DNA from: Myxococcales bacterium
GTDB lineage: Bacteria > Myxococcota_A > UBA796 > GCA-2862545
Direction: 5' to 3'
Assembly (NCBI GenBank): GCA_019634415.1
Contig: JAHQVJ010000245.1
Coordinates: 16,076-80,075 of the forward strand
DNA: 64,000 nucleotides
Within the stretch, counting starts at the first letter, position 1, and each line of letters begins with the position of its first letter. Shown in pieces: positions 1 to 8,192 of the stretch. The notes beneath the pieces are model-generated. The model was not told the origin of the DNA, searched no databases, and worked only from the letters and a program-made list of their open reading frames with translations. The position numbers and the translations under genes are program-made.

Positions 1-381
1 CTGGAGTTCGCGGAGCGCTTGCTCGACGAGGTGTGCACCGAAGCAGGCGTGCAGCGGGTCGAGCTGTCGCCGGAGGCGGCGCGTGCCGTGGTGGCGTTTC
101 GGTGGCCCGGAAACGTGAGGCAGCTGCGATACGCCTTGATGCACGCTGTGGCGATGTGCGGCTCCGAAGGTGAGATCGGTCCAAGACACCTGCCGGAGTT
201 CATCGGGGAGACCACACCCGAGGGCTCCTCCCGGGAGGATGCCACGCGTCGGGCCTTGATGAAGGCGCTGCGGCTGGAGGGATGGAACATCGCAGCCGCC
301 GCGCGCACCCTGGGAGTCGCGAGGAGCACGGTGTACCGCATGATGGAGCGGCTGGGCGTGAGCAAGCCCTCGTCGCCCTGA
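1..381 (+). CDS. Sigma-54-dependent transcriptional regulator, C-terminal part (5' end outside window)
   Basis: The reading frame is open from base 1, so the gene begins upstream of the window. Visible are the end of an AAA+ sigma-54 interaction domain, with the R-finger/sensor signature WPGNVRQLRYAL at about residues 35-46 of the fragment, and a C-terminal Fis-type helix-turn-helix (NIAAAARTLGVARSTVYRMM). Proteins of this family bind upstream enhancers and use ATP to open promoters held by sigma-54 RNA polymerase. The sensory N-terminus and the GAFTGA loop are not in view, so the signal it responds to cannot be told. It ends 21 bases before the convergent lipoprotein gene. Confidence 0.9.
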   Translation: MEFAERLLDEVCTEAGVQRVELSPEAARAVVAFRWPGNVRQLRYALMHAVAMCGSEGEIGPRHLPEFIGETTPEGSSREDATRRALMKALRLEGWNIAAAARTLGVARSTVYRMMERLGVSKPSSP

Positions 382-402
382 CGATGCACACGCAGACGGT
401 GC

Positions 403-1323
403 CTACTCGGCTTGGTGGCACACCATGCAGCCCACCGTGCTGCCGAACACCGTCATGTCCTCGTCGGCTGTGTCGGCGTCGGCCTCTGTGGCGTACAGCG
501 GCGTCAGCTCCTGCAGACGTGCCAGGCGGTCCTCGGCGAGGGCCCGGTGTGGCCACGTCCCGTCGTCCGACTCCAGTGCGTTGTCGAGCATGACGGCCGC
601 CAGGTCGAGATCGCCCGACTTGATGTAGAAATCCGCGAACACCAGGAAGAAGCCCTCGATGTTGTGGGGGGCCACCGGCGTGTTGTCGCAGGCCCGGACG
701 TCGAACTCGTCCGAGGCGAGCACCGCCGGTCGGTGATCCGCCCAGCGGAAGGGGCCGCGCTCGAGCTCGACGCCAGCACAGTCGTCGAGGGTGCGCCAGA
801 ACAGCTCCGCCCCCTGCTGGACGCGGCGATGGTCGGGCTCGAAGGTGACGAGCCCGTACCCTTGCGTGAACTGGCCCCACTCGGGCCAGCGGCGTGCGGA
901 CTCCACGGTGTCGAACCAGCCCTTGCGCTGCAGCGCCCCTCGCTCGTCGATGGTGCCCTGCGCCTGGAGCATGGAGCCTCGGAAGCCCACCAGCCGTGGA
1001 TCGGAAGGAAAGGCGTCGACAGCTCGATCGAAGGCCTCGGCGGCGAGCTCGGCGTGGGCGGTGGTGTCCTCCCCGGTGCGTCGCCACTCGGACAGTCGCC
1101 ACGCATGGGCGAAGCCGAGCACCGCACCGCTGACGGCGTCTCCAGCGGACTCTTCGGCCTGCAGCGTCGCGATGACCCCGTCCAGAGCCGTGTAGTCCGC
1201 CTGGGCCATGGCATCGAAGTACGCGGTGCGGCCAGGAGAGGGCGGAGCGTCCAGGAGCAGCGGGGGTGGGGCGGCGTCGCGACCGACGCAAGCAGCCAGC
1301 AAGACGAGGGGTAGGGATCGCAT
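403..1323 (-). CDS. TPR-like lipoprotein with a C-terminal CXXCH motif
   Basis: This 306-residue protein starts MRSLPLVLLAAC, a short signal peptide with a lipobox (LAAC), so it is predicted to be lipidated and anchored outside the inner membrane. The mature part is helical. It has recurring features such as AEAFDRAVDAFPSDPRLVGF and DLAAVMLDNALES that look like tetratricopeptide-type helices, though no full TPR consensus is clear. The last residues contain CMVCH, formally a haem-c attachment motif, only three residues from the C-terminus. The ATG at 1323 was chosen because it begins directly at the signal peptide. It is divergent from a TetR gene, with three palindromes in the gap, so it is probably the regulated target. 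No specific family recognised. Confidence 0.75.
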   Translation of the reverse strand: MRSLPLVLLAACVGRDAAPPPLLLDAPPSPGRTAYFDAMAQADYTALDGVIATLQAEESAGDAVSGAVLGFAHAWRLSEWRRTGEDTTAHAELAAEAFDRAVDAFPSDPRLVGFRGSMLQAQGTIDERGALQRKGWFDTVESARRWPEWGQFTQGYGLVTFEPDHRRVQQGAELFWRTLDDCAGVELERGPFRWADHRPAVLASDEFDVRACDNTPVAPHNIEGFFLVFADFYIKSGDLDLAAVMLDNALESDDGTWPHRALAEDRLARLQELTPLYATEADADTADEDMTVFGSTVGCMVCHQAE

Positions 1324-1335
1324 GGTGTCTCCGAG

Positions 1336-1393
1336 TTTCCAGTGGAAAGTTTCCGCCGGAAACTTCTTAGCGCCCGGAGTTGCCAGTGGCAAC
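1336..1393. promoter_or_regulatory. Three palindromic operator-like sites between the lipoprotein and TetR genes
   Basis: Three short inverted repeats share one architecture, with arms around a 3-base spacer: TTTCC-AGT-GGAAA (1336-1348), AGTTTCC-GCC-GGAAACT (1348-1364) and GTTGCC-AGT-GGCAAC (1379-1393). They lie 13-70 bases upstream of the lipoprotein start and 51-108 bases upstream of the TetR start. This is the usual layout for a TetR-family repressor that controls itself and its divergent neighbour. Binding by the adjacent TetR protein is inferred. Confidence 0.7.
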
Positions 1394-1443
1394 ATTAGGA
1401 TTTCGGTGGCCCTGCCGCGGGGGTACGCAGTAGGTCGTCGATC

Positions 1444-2025
1444 ATGTCGGAGCGCGCCTACCACCACGGTCATGTCCGAGAAGCCTCCCTCGAGGCCGCC
1501 TTGGCCTTGGTGGACGCCCACGGCCCCGACGCGGTGTCGCTGCGTCGCGTGGCGCGCGAGGTCGGCCTGTCCCACACGGCGGTGGGCAAGGAGTTCAGCC
1601 AGCTGGTGGGGCTCCTGCAGGCGGTGGCCACCGTGGTGTGGACGGATCTGGCACGCCACCTCGCTCGGGCGGCCGAGGGCCTCGATGCGATGACCGGATT
1701 TCGGCAGATGGGTGCCGCCTACATGCAGTACGGCCTGTCGCATCCTCATCGGCTGTACCTGCTGGGGCATCCGCTGGTGGCGGTGGATCCCAGCCAGGAG
1801 CTGCGCGAGGCGCACCAGCTGTCCTACGAGGTGCTGCTCTTGGCGGTGAAGGCCGCCATGGACGCAGGCGAGGTCAGACAGGCCGACCCCCACCACCTGG
1901 CCCTGCACGTCTGGACGGCCGTGCACGGCTATGCGCAGCTGCGCGCTTGGCACGCCCTGGACTGGGCCGAGGGGGATCCGAGCGACGAGCTGCTGTCGCA
2001 GCTGTACCTGGGCCTGCGCCCCTAG
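1444..2025 (+). CDS. TetR/AcrR family transcriptional regulator (WHG C-terminal domain)
   Basis: A 193-residue DNA-binding regulator. Residues about 8-55 form the TetR N-terminal helix-turn-helix (ALVDAHGPDAVSLRRVAREVGLSHTAVGKEF). The C-terminal ligand-binding half contains HVWTAVHGYAQL, the hallmark of the WHG-type domain (TetR_C_33). It is divergent from the lipoprotein gene, with three palindromes in the intergenic region that are good candidates for its operators, so autoregulation is likely. Its stop overlaps the stop of the convergent propionyl-CoA synthetase gene by three bases. The ligand is unknown. Confidence 0.9.
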   Translation: MSERAYHHGHVREASLEAALALVDAHGPDAVSLRRVAREVGLSHTAVGKEFSQLVGLLQAVATVVWTDLARHLARAAEGLDAMTGFRQMGAAYMQYGLSHPHRLYLLGHPLVAVDPSQELREAHQLSYEVLLLAVKAAMDAGEVRQADPHHLALHVWTAVHGYAQLRAWHALDWAEGDPSDELLSQLYLGLRP

Positions 2026-3935
2026 GGCTGCTGGGGGCCCGGTGGGTATCCGATGCCGCGCAACGCCAGGGTGATCTCGTCGAGGATGGCAGGGTCGTCG
2101 ATGGTCGCGGGCACCTCGAAGGCTTCACCGTTGGCGATGGCCGCCATGGTTCGACGGAGGATCTTGCCGGACCGCGTCTTGGGAAGGCGGGCCACGACGA
2201 CGGCCGTCTTGAAGGCCGCCACCGCCCCGATCGACGCGCGCACTCGGGCGATCACGTCGGCGACCACCTCGTCGTGGGTGGTGTCGGTGGCTGCGTTGAG
2301 GACCAGCAGACCGAGGGGGAGCTGGCCCTTCAGCGCGTCCTTCACCCCGATGACGGCACACTCGGCGACGTCGGGCTGGCTGGCCAACACCTCCTCCATG
2401 GCGCCCGTGGACAGGCGGTGCCCAGCGACGTTGATCACGTCGTCGATGCGCGACATCACGAACAGGTAGCCGTCGTCGTCCATGTAGCCGGCGTCGCCGG
2501 TGGTGTAGTGACCGGGGTGGGCCGTCAGGTAGCTCTCGACGTAGCGGTCGTCGGCTTGCCACAGGGTCGGCAGGCAGGAGGGCGGGAGCGGCAGGCGCAC
2601 ACAGATGTCGCCGATGGTTCCGCGCGGCACCTCCTCGTGGTCTTCGCCGAGCACGCGCACGTCGTAGCCAGGCACGGGCGTGGCGGGGGAGCCGGGCTTG
2701 ACCGGCAGCAGCTCGATGCCCAGGCAGTTGGCGGCGATGGACCAGCCGGTCTCCGTCTGCCACCAGTGGTCGATCACGGGGACACCCAGCTGCTCCTCGG
2801 CCCAGTGCAGGGTGTCCGGATCGCAGCGCTCACCCGCCAGGAACAGCGCGCGCAGGGTGGGCATGGGGTGGGCGCGGATCAACGCGCCCGTGGGATCCAC
2901 TCGCCGGATCGCGCGGAACGCCGTGGGTGCGGTGAACAGCGTCGTCACCCCGTGCTCCGCGATCACGCGGAAGAACGCGCCCGCGTCGGGGGTGCCGACG
3001 GGCTTGCCCTCGTACAGCACGGTGGTGCAGCCCTGCAGCAGTGGCCCGTACACGATGTAGGAGTGCCCGACCACCCAGCCCACATCCGAGGCGGCCCAGT
3101 AGACCTCGCCAGGCTCCACGCCGTACACGTGCTTCATGGACCAGGCCAGCGCGACCATGTGGCCGCCGTTGTCGCGCACGATGCCCTTGGGCTCTCCCGT
3201 GGTCCCGGACGTGTACAGGATGTAGAGGGGATCGGTGGCCTCGAGCTGCACGCAGTCGGCGGGCTCGGCCTGGGCCATGCCTGCGTGCCAGTCCACGTCG
3301 CACTCCTCGTCGAGCGCCCACGGAGCTGCGTCTCGGGCGAGCACCACCACGCGCTGCACGATGCCGGCTGCCTCGGTGAGGGCGCGCTGCACCATGGGCT
3401 GGTACGGCACCACGCGGTTGGGCTCGATGCCGCACGATGCCGTGATCATCACGGTGGGCCGGGCGTCGCGGATGCGGGTGGCGAGCTCTTGGGCGGCGAA
3501 GCCCCCGAACACCACGGAGTGTACGGCCCCCAGGCGTGCACAGGCGAGCATGGCCACGGCCGTCTCGGGCACCATGGGCATGTAGATGATCACGCGATCG
3601 CCGCGCTCTACGCCCAGGGAGCGGAGCAGCCCGGCACACCGGGCCACCTCGTCGCGCAGCTCGCGGTAGCTGTAGGTGCGCTGCTGGCCGGTCAGGGGGC
3701 TGTCGTAGATCAGCGCGGCCTGCTCCCCGCGACCGCCCTCCACGTGTCGGTCCAGGGCGTTGTAGCAGGTGTTGCACCGGGCTCCGACGAACCAGCGGTG
3801 GAAGTGGGGGGCTCGGCTGCGGTCGAGGACCGTGGTCCAGCGCCGACTCCACGACACGGCCTCTGCAGCCTCGGCCCAGAAGGTCTCGGGGTCTTCGAGG
3901 GAGGTGCTGTGTAGATCGTGCAAGCGGGTGGCCAT
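2022..3935 (-). CDS. prpE: Propionate--CoA ligase (PrpE-type acyl-CoA synthetase)
   Basis: A 637-residue AMP-forming acyl-CoA synthetase, full length for the family. Visible are the N-terminal ACAS_N segment (FWAEAAEAVSW), the phosphate-binding signature YTSGTTGEPKGIVRD near residue 240, the adenylate motif WWQTETGW, and the C-terminal catalytic lysine in KTRSGKILRR. SCGIEPNRVVPYQPM is the pattern I associate with PrpE/ACSS3-type propionyl-CoA synthetases rather than Acs. It would convert propionate, CoA and ATP to propionyl-CoA in the cytoplasm. GAGG sits a few bases upstream of the ATG. No methylcitrate or methylmalonyl genes are nearby, so its pathway partners are elsewhere. Acetyl-CoA synthetase activity is the main alternative. 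Confidence 0.88.
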   Translation of the reverse strand: MATRLHDLHSTSLEDPETFWAEAAEAVSWSRRWTTVLDRSRAPHFHRWFVGARCNTCYNALDRHVEGGRGEQAALIYDSPLTGQQRTYSYRELRDEVARCAGLLRSLGVERGDRVIIYMPMVPETAVAMLACARLGAVHSVVFGGFAAQELATRIRDARPTVMITASCGIEPNRVVPYQPMVQRALTEAAGIVQRVVVLARDAAPWALDEECDVDWHAGMAQAEPADCVQLEATDPLYILYTSGTTGEPKGIVRDNGGHMVALAWSMKHVYGVEPGEVYWAASDVGWVVGHSYIVYGPLLQGCTTVLYEGKPVGTPDAGAFFRVIAEHGVTTLFTAPTAFRAIRRVDPTGALIRAHPMPTLRALFLAGERCDPDTLHWAEEQLGVPVIDHWWQTETGWSIAANCLGIELLPVKPGSPATPVPGYDVRVLGEDHEEVPRGTIGDICVRLPLPPSCLPTLWQADDRYVESYLTAHPGHYTTGDAGYMDDDGYLFVMSRIDDVINVAGHRLSTGAMEEVLASQPDVAECAVIGVKDALKGQLPLGLLVLNAATDTTHDEVVADVIARVRASIGAVAAFKTAVVVARLPKTRSGKILRRTMAAIANGEAFEVPATIDDPAILDEITLALRGIGYPPGPQQP

Positions 3936-3963
3936 GGGACCTCGGCTGGTGCGTTCGTCCAGC

Positions 3964-5040
3964 CTACTGCACCCCGAGCCGGGCCGTGACCTCGGCCACG
4001 GCCCGACGAGCCGCCTCCACGGCGCCGGCCAGGTAGCCAGGCTCCGTGCGGCTGGTCTCGCTGCCGCCCAGCGACATCCGCTCGGCCCAGGGGCCGGTCA
4101 CCCATGGTTGCATGGTGGCGACGGGGTGCTCCTGTGGCCCGCGATCGGATCCGGCGGAGGTGAGCGGATCCGCCGTCCAGTCCTTGAACAGCGTGGCCCG
4201 TGGTGTGGCGGCGTCGTCCCCGAACAGGCGGGTGAGCTGGGTGAGGCAGGCGCGCACCAGCGCCTGCTCCCCCACCGAGGCGCGCTGCACCGCGCCGATC
4301 CCCACGAAGCCGAAGAGCGCGGGGGCGCCGGCGTGGGTGGTGGCGTCGTGGATCTCCACGAGGGGGCCCACCATGCTGCGCGCAGTGCCAGACAGACCGC
4401 GCGCGCGCCAGAAGGACTGCTCGTAGATGGCGAAGAGCTTGGCATGGGCGGCCATCCAGGTGGGCGTGGCCCCCCAGCGGTCGTGGATGCTGTCTTCGAG
4501 GACGGGGGTGAAGGAGATCGTGGCGGCAGCGAGGCGAGGGGGCAGCGCGACGATCAGCTGCTGGGCTCGGACGTTCGCGGTCTGATCCGCGGACGTCCGA
4601 AACGCCAGCTCGATGCCCTCGGGCGTCAGCTCGGCACGGGTCAGCACGTGGTCGAGGTGGCGCCGTGCCGTGGGCAGCTCGGCGGCCAGCGCAGTCACGA
4701 GCGCACCGGTTCCCCCCGCGAGACGCATCGACTCGGGCTCCTGCCGAAACCCGCCCACCTGCAGGGGGGGCTCCTGGCGGCTCCGCTCCACCAGCAGGTC
4801 CCCCGTGCTGTGCTGGGGAAACGCCGACAGTCCCAGCTCGCGGGTCAACGCGGCCAGCTCGGGCTGGGTGTCTGGCCAGAACCAGGACGGTCCGAGGTCG
4901 AAGCCGTCGACCGACAGGATGCGGCCACCGAGCCGGTCGCGAGCCTCGAACAGCTGATGGTCGATGGTTGCTTCGGTGAGGAGGCGAGCGGCGGTGAGGC
5001 CGGCCAGGCCTCCGCCGATGACGGCGACGGACGTGTGCAT
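3964..5040 (-). CDS. FAD-dependent amine oxidase family protein
   Basis: A 358-residue flavoprotein. The N-terminus is a dinucleotide-binding Rossmann motif (VAVIGGGLAGLTAARLL), followed by the FAD motif FEARDRLGGRI at about residues 33-43. The C-terminal FAD-binding segment of flavin amine oxidases is seen around SLGGSETSRTEPGYLAGAVEAA. The protein is shorter than typical monoamine oxidases (about 450 residues), so the substrate domain is compact. It probably oxidises an amine or related substrate with O2, but the substrate cannot be read. It lies 28 bases from the start of prpE, on the same strand and downstream of the duplicated-module lipoprotein gene. Confidence 0.85.
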   Translation of the reverse strand: MHTSVAVIGGGLAGLTAARLLTEATIDHQLFEARDRLGGRILSVDGFDLGPSWFWPDTQPELAALTRELGLSAFPQHSTGDLLVERSRQEPPLQVGGFRQEPESMRLAGGTGALVTALAAELPTARRHLDHVLTRAELTPEGIELAFRTSADQTANVRAQQLIVALPPRLAAATISFTPVLEDSIHDRWGATPTWMAAHAKLFAIYEQSFWRARGLSGTARSMVGPLVEIHDATTHAGAPALFGFVGIGAVQRASVGEQALVRACLTQLTRLFGDDAATPRATLFKDWTADPLTSAGSDRGPQEHPVATMQPWVTGPWAERMSLGGSETSRTEPGYLAGAVEAARRAVAEVTARLGVQ

Positions 5041-5190
5041 ACGAGCCTGGGGTGGGAGACGGACTCGTACCGTGCACAGCGGCAGGGCGCGGCTCGGAGA
5101 TCAGGGTCGCTCCTGTTGGTTCCGACCCGTCACCGTCGCAGGTGCGCTGGCCACGGCGAGCTCGTGCCCGTCCGTGACCAGGACCGTCGA

Positions 5191-6399
5191 CTACTGCGCC
5201 AGGCCGATGTCGTCGACGTAGTGGGGACCTGAGACACCGATCGTGCCGAAGTTCGGGAACACCGAGATCCGATCGTAGGTGTAGGTGTCGTTGAATCCTT
5301 GCGCGTTCGGGTTGGGGTTGCCGAGGTCGAAGACCAGGGTCTCCCAAGTGTTCGCGCCGCTGGTCGTGGCGGTGGTCTCGATGAAGCGCCCCGCGTCGTT
5401 CTGATCTTCCACCTTGAGCAGCCACTGCACCCCGGAAGCGGGCGAGCGCACCTGCGCGGTGATGATCAGACGCGTGGCGGTGAGGGGGATGGCCGGGACC
5501 GAGTCGTTGGCCAGTGTAGACAGGGTGGCGCCGCCCCACTCGGGCGAGTCCACCAAGGTCTTGTCCACGGTCACGACGGTGTTGGCCGCGTCGTCCGGAT
5601 CGGCCACCACGGAGCCGGTGACGCCTCCGCCGAAGGGCGTGACCGTGTAGGTGGTTCCGGCATCGTCGAAGTCCAGCAGCACGTCGGCCTTCGGGATCTT
5701 CGGGCACTCCACGTCGAACACGGCGTCGAGGAAGGTGATGTCGTCGATGTAGTAGGTCTTGGCCGTCCCGGTGGTGCCGAAGCCCGGAAACACCACGAGC
5801 CGGTCGTAGGTCTGTGCCACGTCCAGGGCTGGCGTTCCCTTGACGTGCTGGGTGAAGTCGAACTCCAGCGTCTCCCAGGCCTTGGCGGTCTTCGTGGTGG
5901 AGAGCGTCTCCACCGCCGTGCCACCGCCCGAGGGCTCGAGCTTCAGCAGCACGTCAGCGCCTGCGTCCGGCGACCAGATCCGCAGCGACATGCGGGTCTG
6001 CTTCGCCGTCAGAGGAAGCGGCACGGTGGTGTCGCCGAGGCAGGTGGCGATGGTGGTGCCTGCCCACGTCTGGGCGGTCTTCGGCTTGACCAGCTCGGCC
6101 ACGGTGTTGGTGCTGTCGGTCGGGTCCGCCACCACCGACGCGATCTCGTCGCCGAAGGGGAACATCACGGGCGGGATCTTGGCCTCGAAGTCGATGACCA
6201 CCGTGTCCGTGGGGGGAGTCCCCGTGTCGGAGGTGTCCGATGTGTCGGCGGTCTCGGTGGTGTCCGTGTCCGCATCGGTGTCCGTGTCGGCATCGGCATC
6301 GGCATCGGTGTCCGCATCGGTGTCGACGTCGGCGGTGTCCGTGTCCTTGGTGGTGTCGCCAGTGCAGGCGCCGAGCAGCAGGAGTGACAGAACGCGCAT
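5191..6399 (-). CDS. Lipoprotein with an Asp/Thr-rich linker and two tandem beta-sandwich modules
   Basis: A 402-residue secreted lipoprotein. MRVLSLLLLGAC gives a signal peptide with a lipobox Cys at about position 12. It is followed by a low-complexity D-T/D-A linker (residues about 20-55), then two homologous modules of about 150 residues. Both run VVIDFE/VLLDFD ... SVVADP.D..NTV ... WETLEFDF/WETLVFDL ... YDRLVVFPGFGT/YDRISVFPNFGT ... YYIDDI/HYVDDI. These resemble carbohydrate-binding or jelly-roll modules of secreted bacterial proteins, but no catalytic domain is attached. GGGGAGAA just upstream supports the ATG at 6399 over an in-frame ATG at 6432. Function unknown; binding to a surface glycan is one possibility. 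Confidence 0.75.
   Translation of the reverse strand: MRVLSLLLLGACTGDTTKDTDTADVDTDADTDADADADTDTDADTDTTETADTSDTSDTGTPPTDTVVIDFEAKIPPVMFPFGDEIASVVADPTDSTNTVAELVKPKTAQTWAGTTIATCLGDTTVPLPLTAKQTRMSLRIWSPDAGADVLLKLEPSGGGTAVETLSTTKTAKAWETLEFDFTQHVKGTPALDVAQTYDRLVVFPGFGTTGTAKTYYIDDITFLDAVFDVECPKIPKADVLLDFDDAGTTYTVTPFGGGVTGSVVADPDDAANTVVTVDKTLVDSPEWGGATLSTLANDSVPAIPLTATRLIITAQVRSPASGVQWLLKVEDQNDAGRFIETTATTSGANTWETLVFDLGNPNPNAQGFNDTYTYDRISVFPNFGTIGVSGPHYVDDIGLAQ
6261..6345. repeat. Degenerate 6-base repeats encoding a (Asp-Ala/Thr) linker
   Basis: Runs of the hexamers GTGTCC/GCATCG/GTGTCG are repeated head to tail and encode alternating Asp with Thr or Ala on the minus strand. They lie just after the lipoprotein signal peptide. 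Such in-frame hexamer runs can change length by slippage without shifting the frame. Confidence 0.75.
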
Positions 6400-7039
6400 G
6401 TTTTCTCCCCAGAATCCGCCCGACCGCCCCAACTAATTTGTTCGGAGAACGAACGAACGAACTTCGGCGGGGTTTTACCCTCGTTCTAGTGTCGGGGTCA
6501 ACCTCGATGTCGGGTCGGTTGGCCGTCGAAGCTCGGATGTGGGCAGCAGGCCGTTCTTCGGTGCGGGCTCAGGTGTCGAGCATTCATTTGGAGGCCAAAC
6601 AAACTTGGGGCCCACGTGGGGCAACGCACCTAGTCTCGGACCGATCAGGGCCGATGGTGGAGGAACACGGACTCTGCGACTCTCGGAGAGTGAATACTTC
6701 TGGCCTTCACCTGAGAAACCGCTCCTCTGCGTGCCAGGCAAGTGCGTCCTGAGACGGCGCGAGTCTCGGCTCTCCCGGGACGATGATCCGCCGTTCATCG
6801 AGCGCGTAGTAGGTCTTCATGCTCCGGCCGAGGGACGCGGCGTCCGATTGGCGAGCTCGATGGCCTCGTCGAGGAGCTTCGCTGACTTGGCTGCGGCGAA
6901 CCCCTTGCCGTCCTCGCGTTGGTCAGGTCCGAGGGCGTGTCTCGAGCAGCCGTCACCATGGGCCTGAGGAAGCTGGCGAGCCTGTGGGGGCACAAGCAGG
7001 TCACGGAGATCGGGCACATGCTGAACCCGACGTGCCCGT
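6400..7039. other. Gene-poor stretch with four GAAC repeats and possible degraded small ORFs
   Basis: No convincing gene was found in these 640 bases. The first part carries GTTCG-GAGAA-CGAAC (6440-6454) running into four head-to-tail GAAC units (6447-6462), close upstream of the 5191-6399 lipoprotein, which could be a regulatory site. On the minus strand a 37-codon ORF at 6707-6820 (MKTYYALDERRIIVPGEPR...) overlaps by ATGA the end of a 66-codon ORF at 6817-7017 containing AAKSAKLLDEAIELANRTP. Both read like protein sequence, but neither has a good ribosome site or a recognised family. They may be remnants of a decayed gene. Confidence 0.4.
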
Positions 7040-7918
7040 CTACAAGTGGGCGTCGAAGAAGTCGATCATGAACTGCGGGGATTGGGTCATATGCGCGTAG
7101 GCAGCTGCGCGTTTGGGCTCGAGATCGAGCCAGAGCATCTGCTTGTCTACGGTCAGGGCGTCGAAGTACGCCTCGACGTTCCTCAGGTCGGGGAACGGGT
7201 CCTGCCTGTTCTGCACGAGGAGCGTCGGCACATTGATCTTGTGCACGTGCGGCATGAACGACGTGTGCGGGAGGTCCACGCCGGTTCGCTCGGAGTTCCT
7301 GGTATCCACCCAGTTCCGCAGAAAGCCGGGCAAACGCATCACGTTGGTCATGAAGTCGCTGTACAGCAGCGGCTGTACACCGAGCAGGGCCTTGATGTTG
7401 GGGATGTTCGCGAGCCCGTCTTCCTCACCGTACGCATAGGTGGTCGACGCGAGACCCATGCAGATCGACAGCAGACCGATCGAGCTGTCGGCGTAGTCTG
7501 GATGGAACGTGACAAAGCGAACCGCGGCGAGGACATCGAGCCGCTCGGTGGGTCCCCAGCTCACCCAGCCATCCTGTGCTTCGTCGCTGTTGCCGTGGTT
7601 CCGCGTGTCGTAGGCCAGCACGGAGTATCCGGCGTCGACGAACGCTCGGATGTGGCGAAGGAACTGGATGTCCTCGCCCCACAAGGGCGACATCCCCTTG
7701 CCCTTCGGTGTGTATCCACAGCGGCTGCACTGCACACCGAAGTGCGACTGGACGACAATACCCGTGCCGCTACCGCGAAACAGCCATCCGCGTAGCGTGG
7801 CGCCGTCGGACGTCTCGAAGCTCACATCCTCCGGCCGTAGGCCGAACTCCTTGGGATCGGCGAACACGGGGGCGACGCCGCCCTTGATGATCAGATTGGA
7901 CAGGTATGAGGTGAGCAC
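7040..7918 (-). CDS. Alpha/beta hydrolase family protein with Cys at the nucleophile position
   Basis: A 292-residue alpha/beta hydrolase, last gene of a three-gene operon. The core runs DGATLRGWLF, AGYSVLAYDTRNHGNSDE and the nucleophile elbow LLSICMGLAST. There the central residue is Cys (S-I-C-M-G) rather than the usual Ser. A C-terminal Asp candidate sits in QNRQDPFPD. At the place where the upstream paralog has the catalytic His (RHDGY), this protein reads RAAAY, so the His and following Asp are missing. GTG at 7918 was chosen because GGAG lies seven bases upstream and it follows the upstream stop by one base. The frame also runs open to an ATG at 7981, inside the upstream gene. Substrate unknown; possibly inactive or using another His. 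Confidence 0.8.
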   Translation of the reverse strand: MLTSYLSNLIIKGGVAPVFADPKEFGLRPEDVSFETSDGATLRGWLFRGSGTGIVVQSHFGVQCSRCGYTPKGKGMSPLWGEDIQFLRHIRAFVDAGYSVLAYDTRNHGNSDEAQDGWVSWGPTERLDVLAAVRFVTFHPDYADSSIGLLSICMGLASTTYAYGEEDGLANIPNIKALLGVQPLLYSDFMTNVMRLPGFLRNWVDTRNSERTGVDLPHTSFMPHVHKINVPTLLVQNRQDPFPDLRNVEAYFDALTVDKQMLWLDLEPKRAAAYAHMTQSPQFMIDFFDAHL

Positions 7919-7919
7919 T

Positions 7920-8192
7920 TCAGGTCTCCAATGCTGGGCTTGCGGGAATCCAGACGGCGTGGTCGGTGGTGCCATGCGCACGCATGCGCTCAGCGATCAT
8001 GGCTCCCTCCCGGCTCGGTCGAGGGTCTCCCTCGTGCCAGATGAGGAGGGCGGCGATGTCTCCGTCGTACACGCCGTGACGAAGGAGGCCAGTCTCACAG
8101 GGAAGGTCCGCGAGCTGTTCTACGAGCTCGGGCAACACGGCGTCCAGGTGGCCTGGCGTCGACCGGACGCGGATCATCTCGACCCACTTCAC
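7920..8192 (-). CDS. Small dimeric alpha/beta-barrel-like protein
   Basis: A 90-residue protein beginning GTG AAG TGG; the GTG overlaps the upstream hydrolase stop as GTGA. The pattern of a first strand (WVEMIRVRST), an amphipathic helix (LDAVLPELVEQLADL), a second strand (DIAALLIWHEGD) and a last strand with DHAVWIPA resembles antibiotic-biosynthesis-monooxygenase or stress-responsive dimeric alpha/beta-barrel proteins. The assignment is by shape only. It sits between two alpha/beta hydrolases with no spacing and should be made in step with them, perhaps acting on the same small molecule. Confidence 0.65.
   Translation of the reverse strand: MKWVEMIRVRSTPGHLDAVLPELVEQLADLPCETGLLRHGVYDGDIAALLIWHEGDPRPSREGAMIAERMRAHGTTDHAVWIPASPALET

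Noticed and set aside
1638..3914. A 758-codon open frame on the plus strand antisense to prpE
   Set aside because: It is a reading shadow of the acyl-CoA synthetase gene in high-GC DNA; it is rich in Gly, Arg and His with no domain, and prpE has all its motifs.
6640..6700. A tRNA-like 3' end (CCTCCACCA) on the minus strand
   Set aside because: No cloverleaf, anticodon arm or proper T loop could be built around it.
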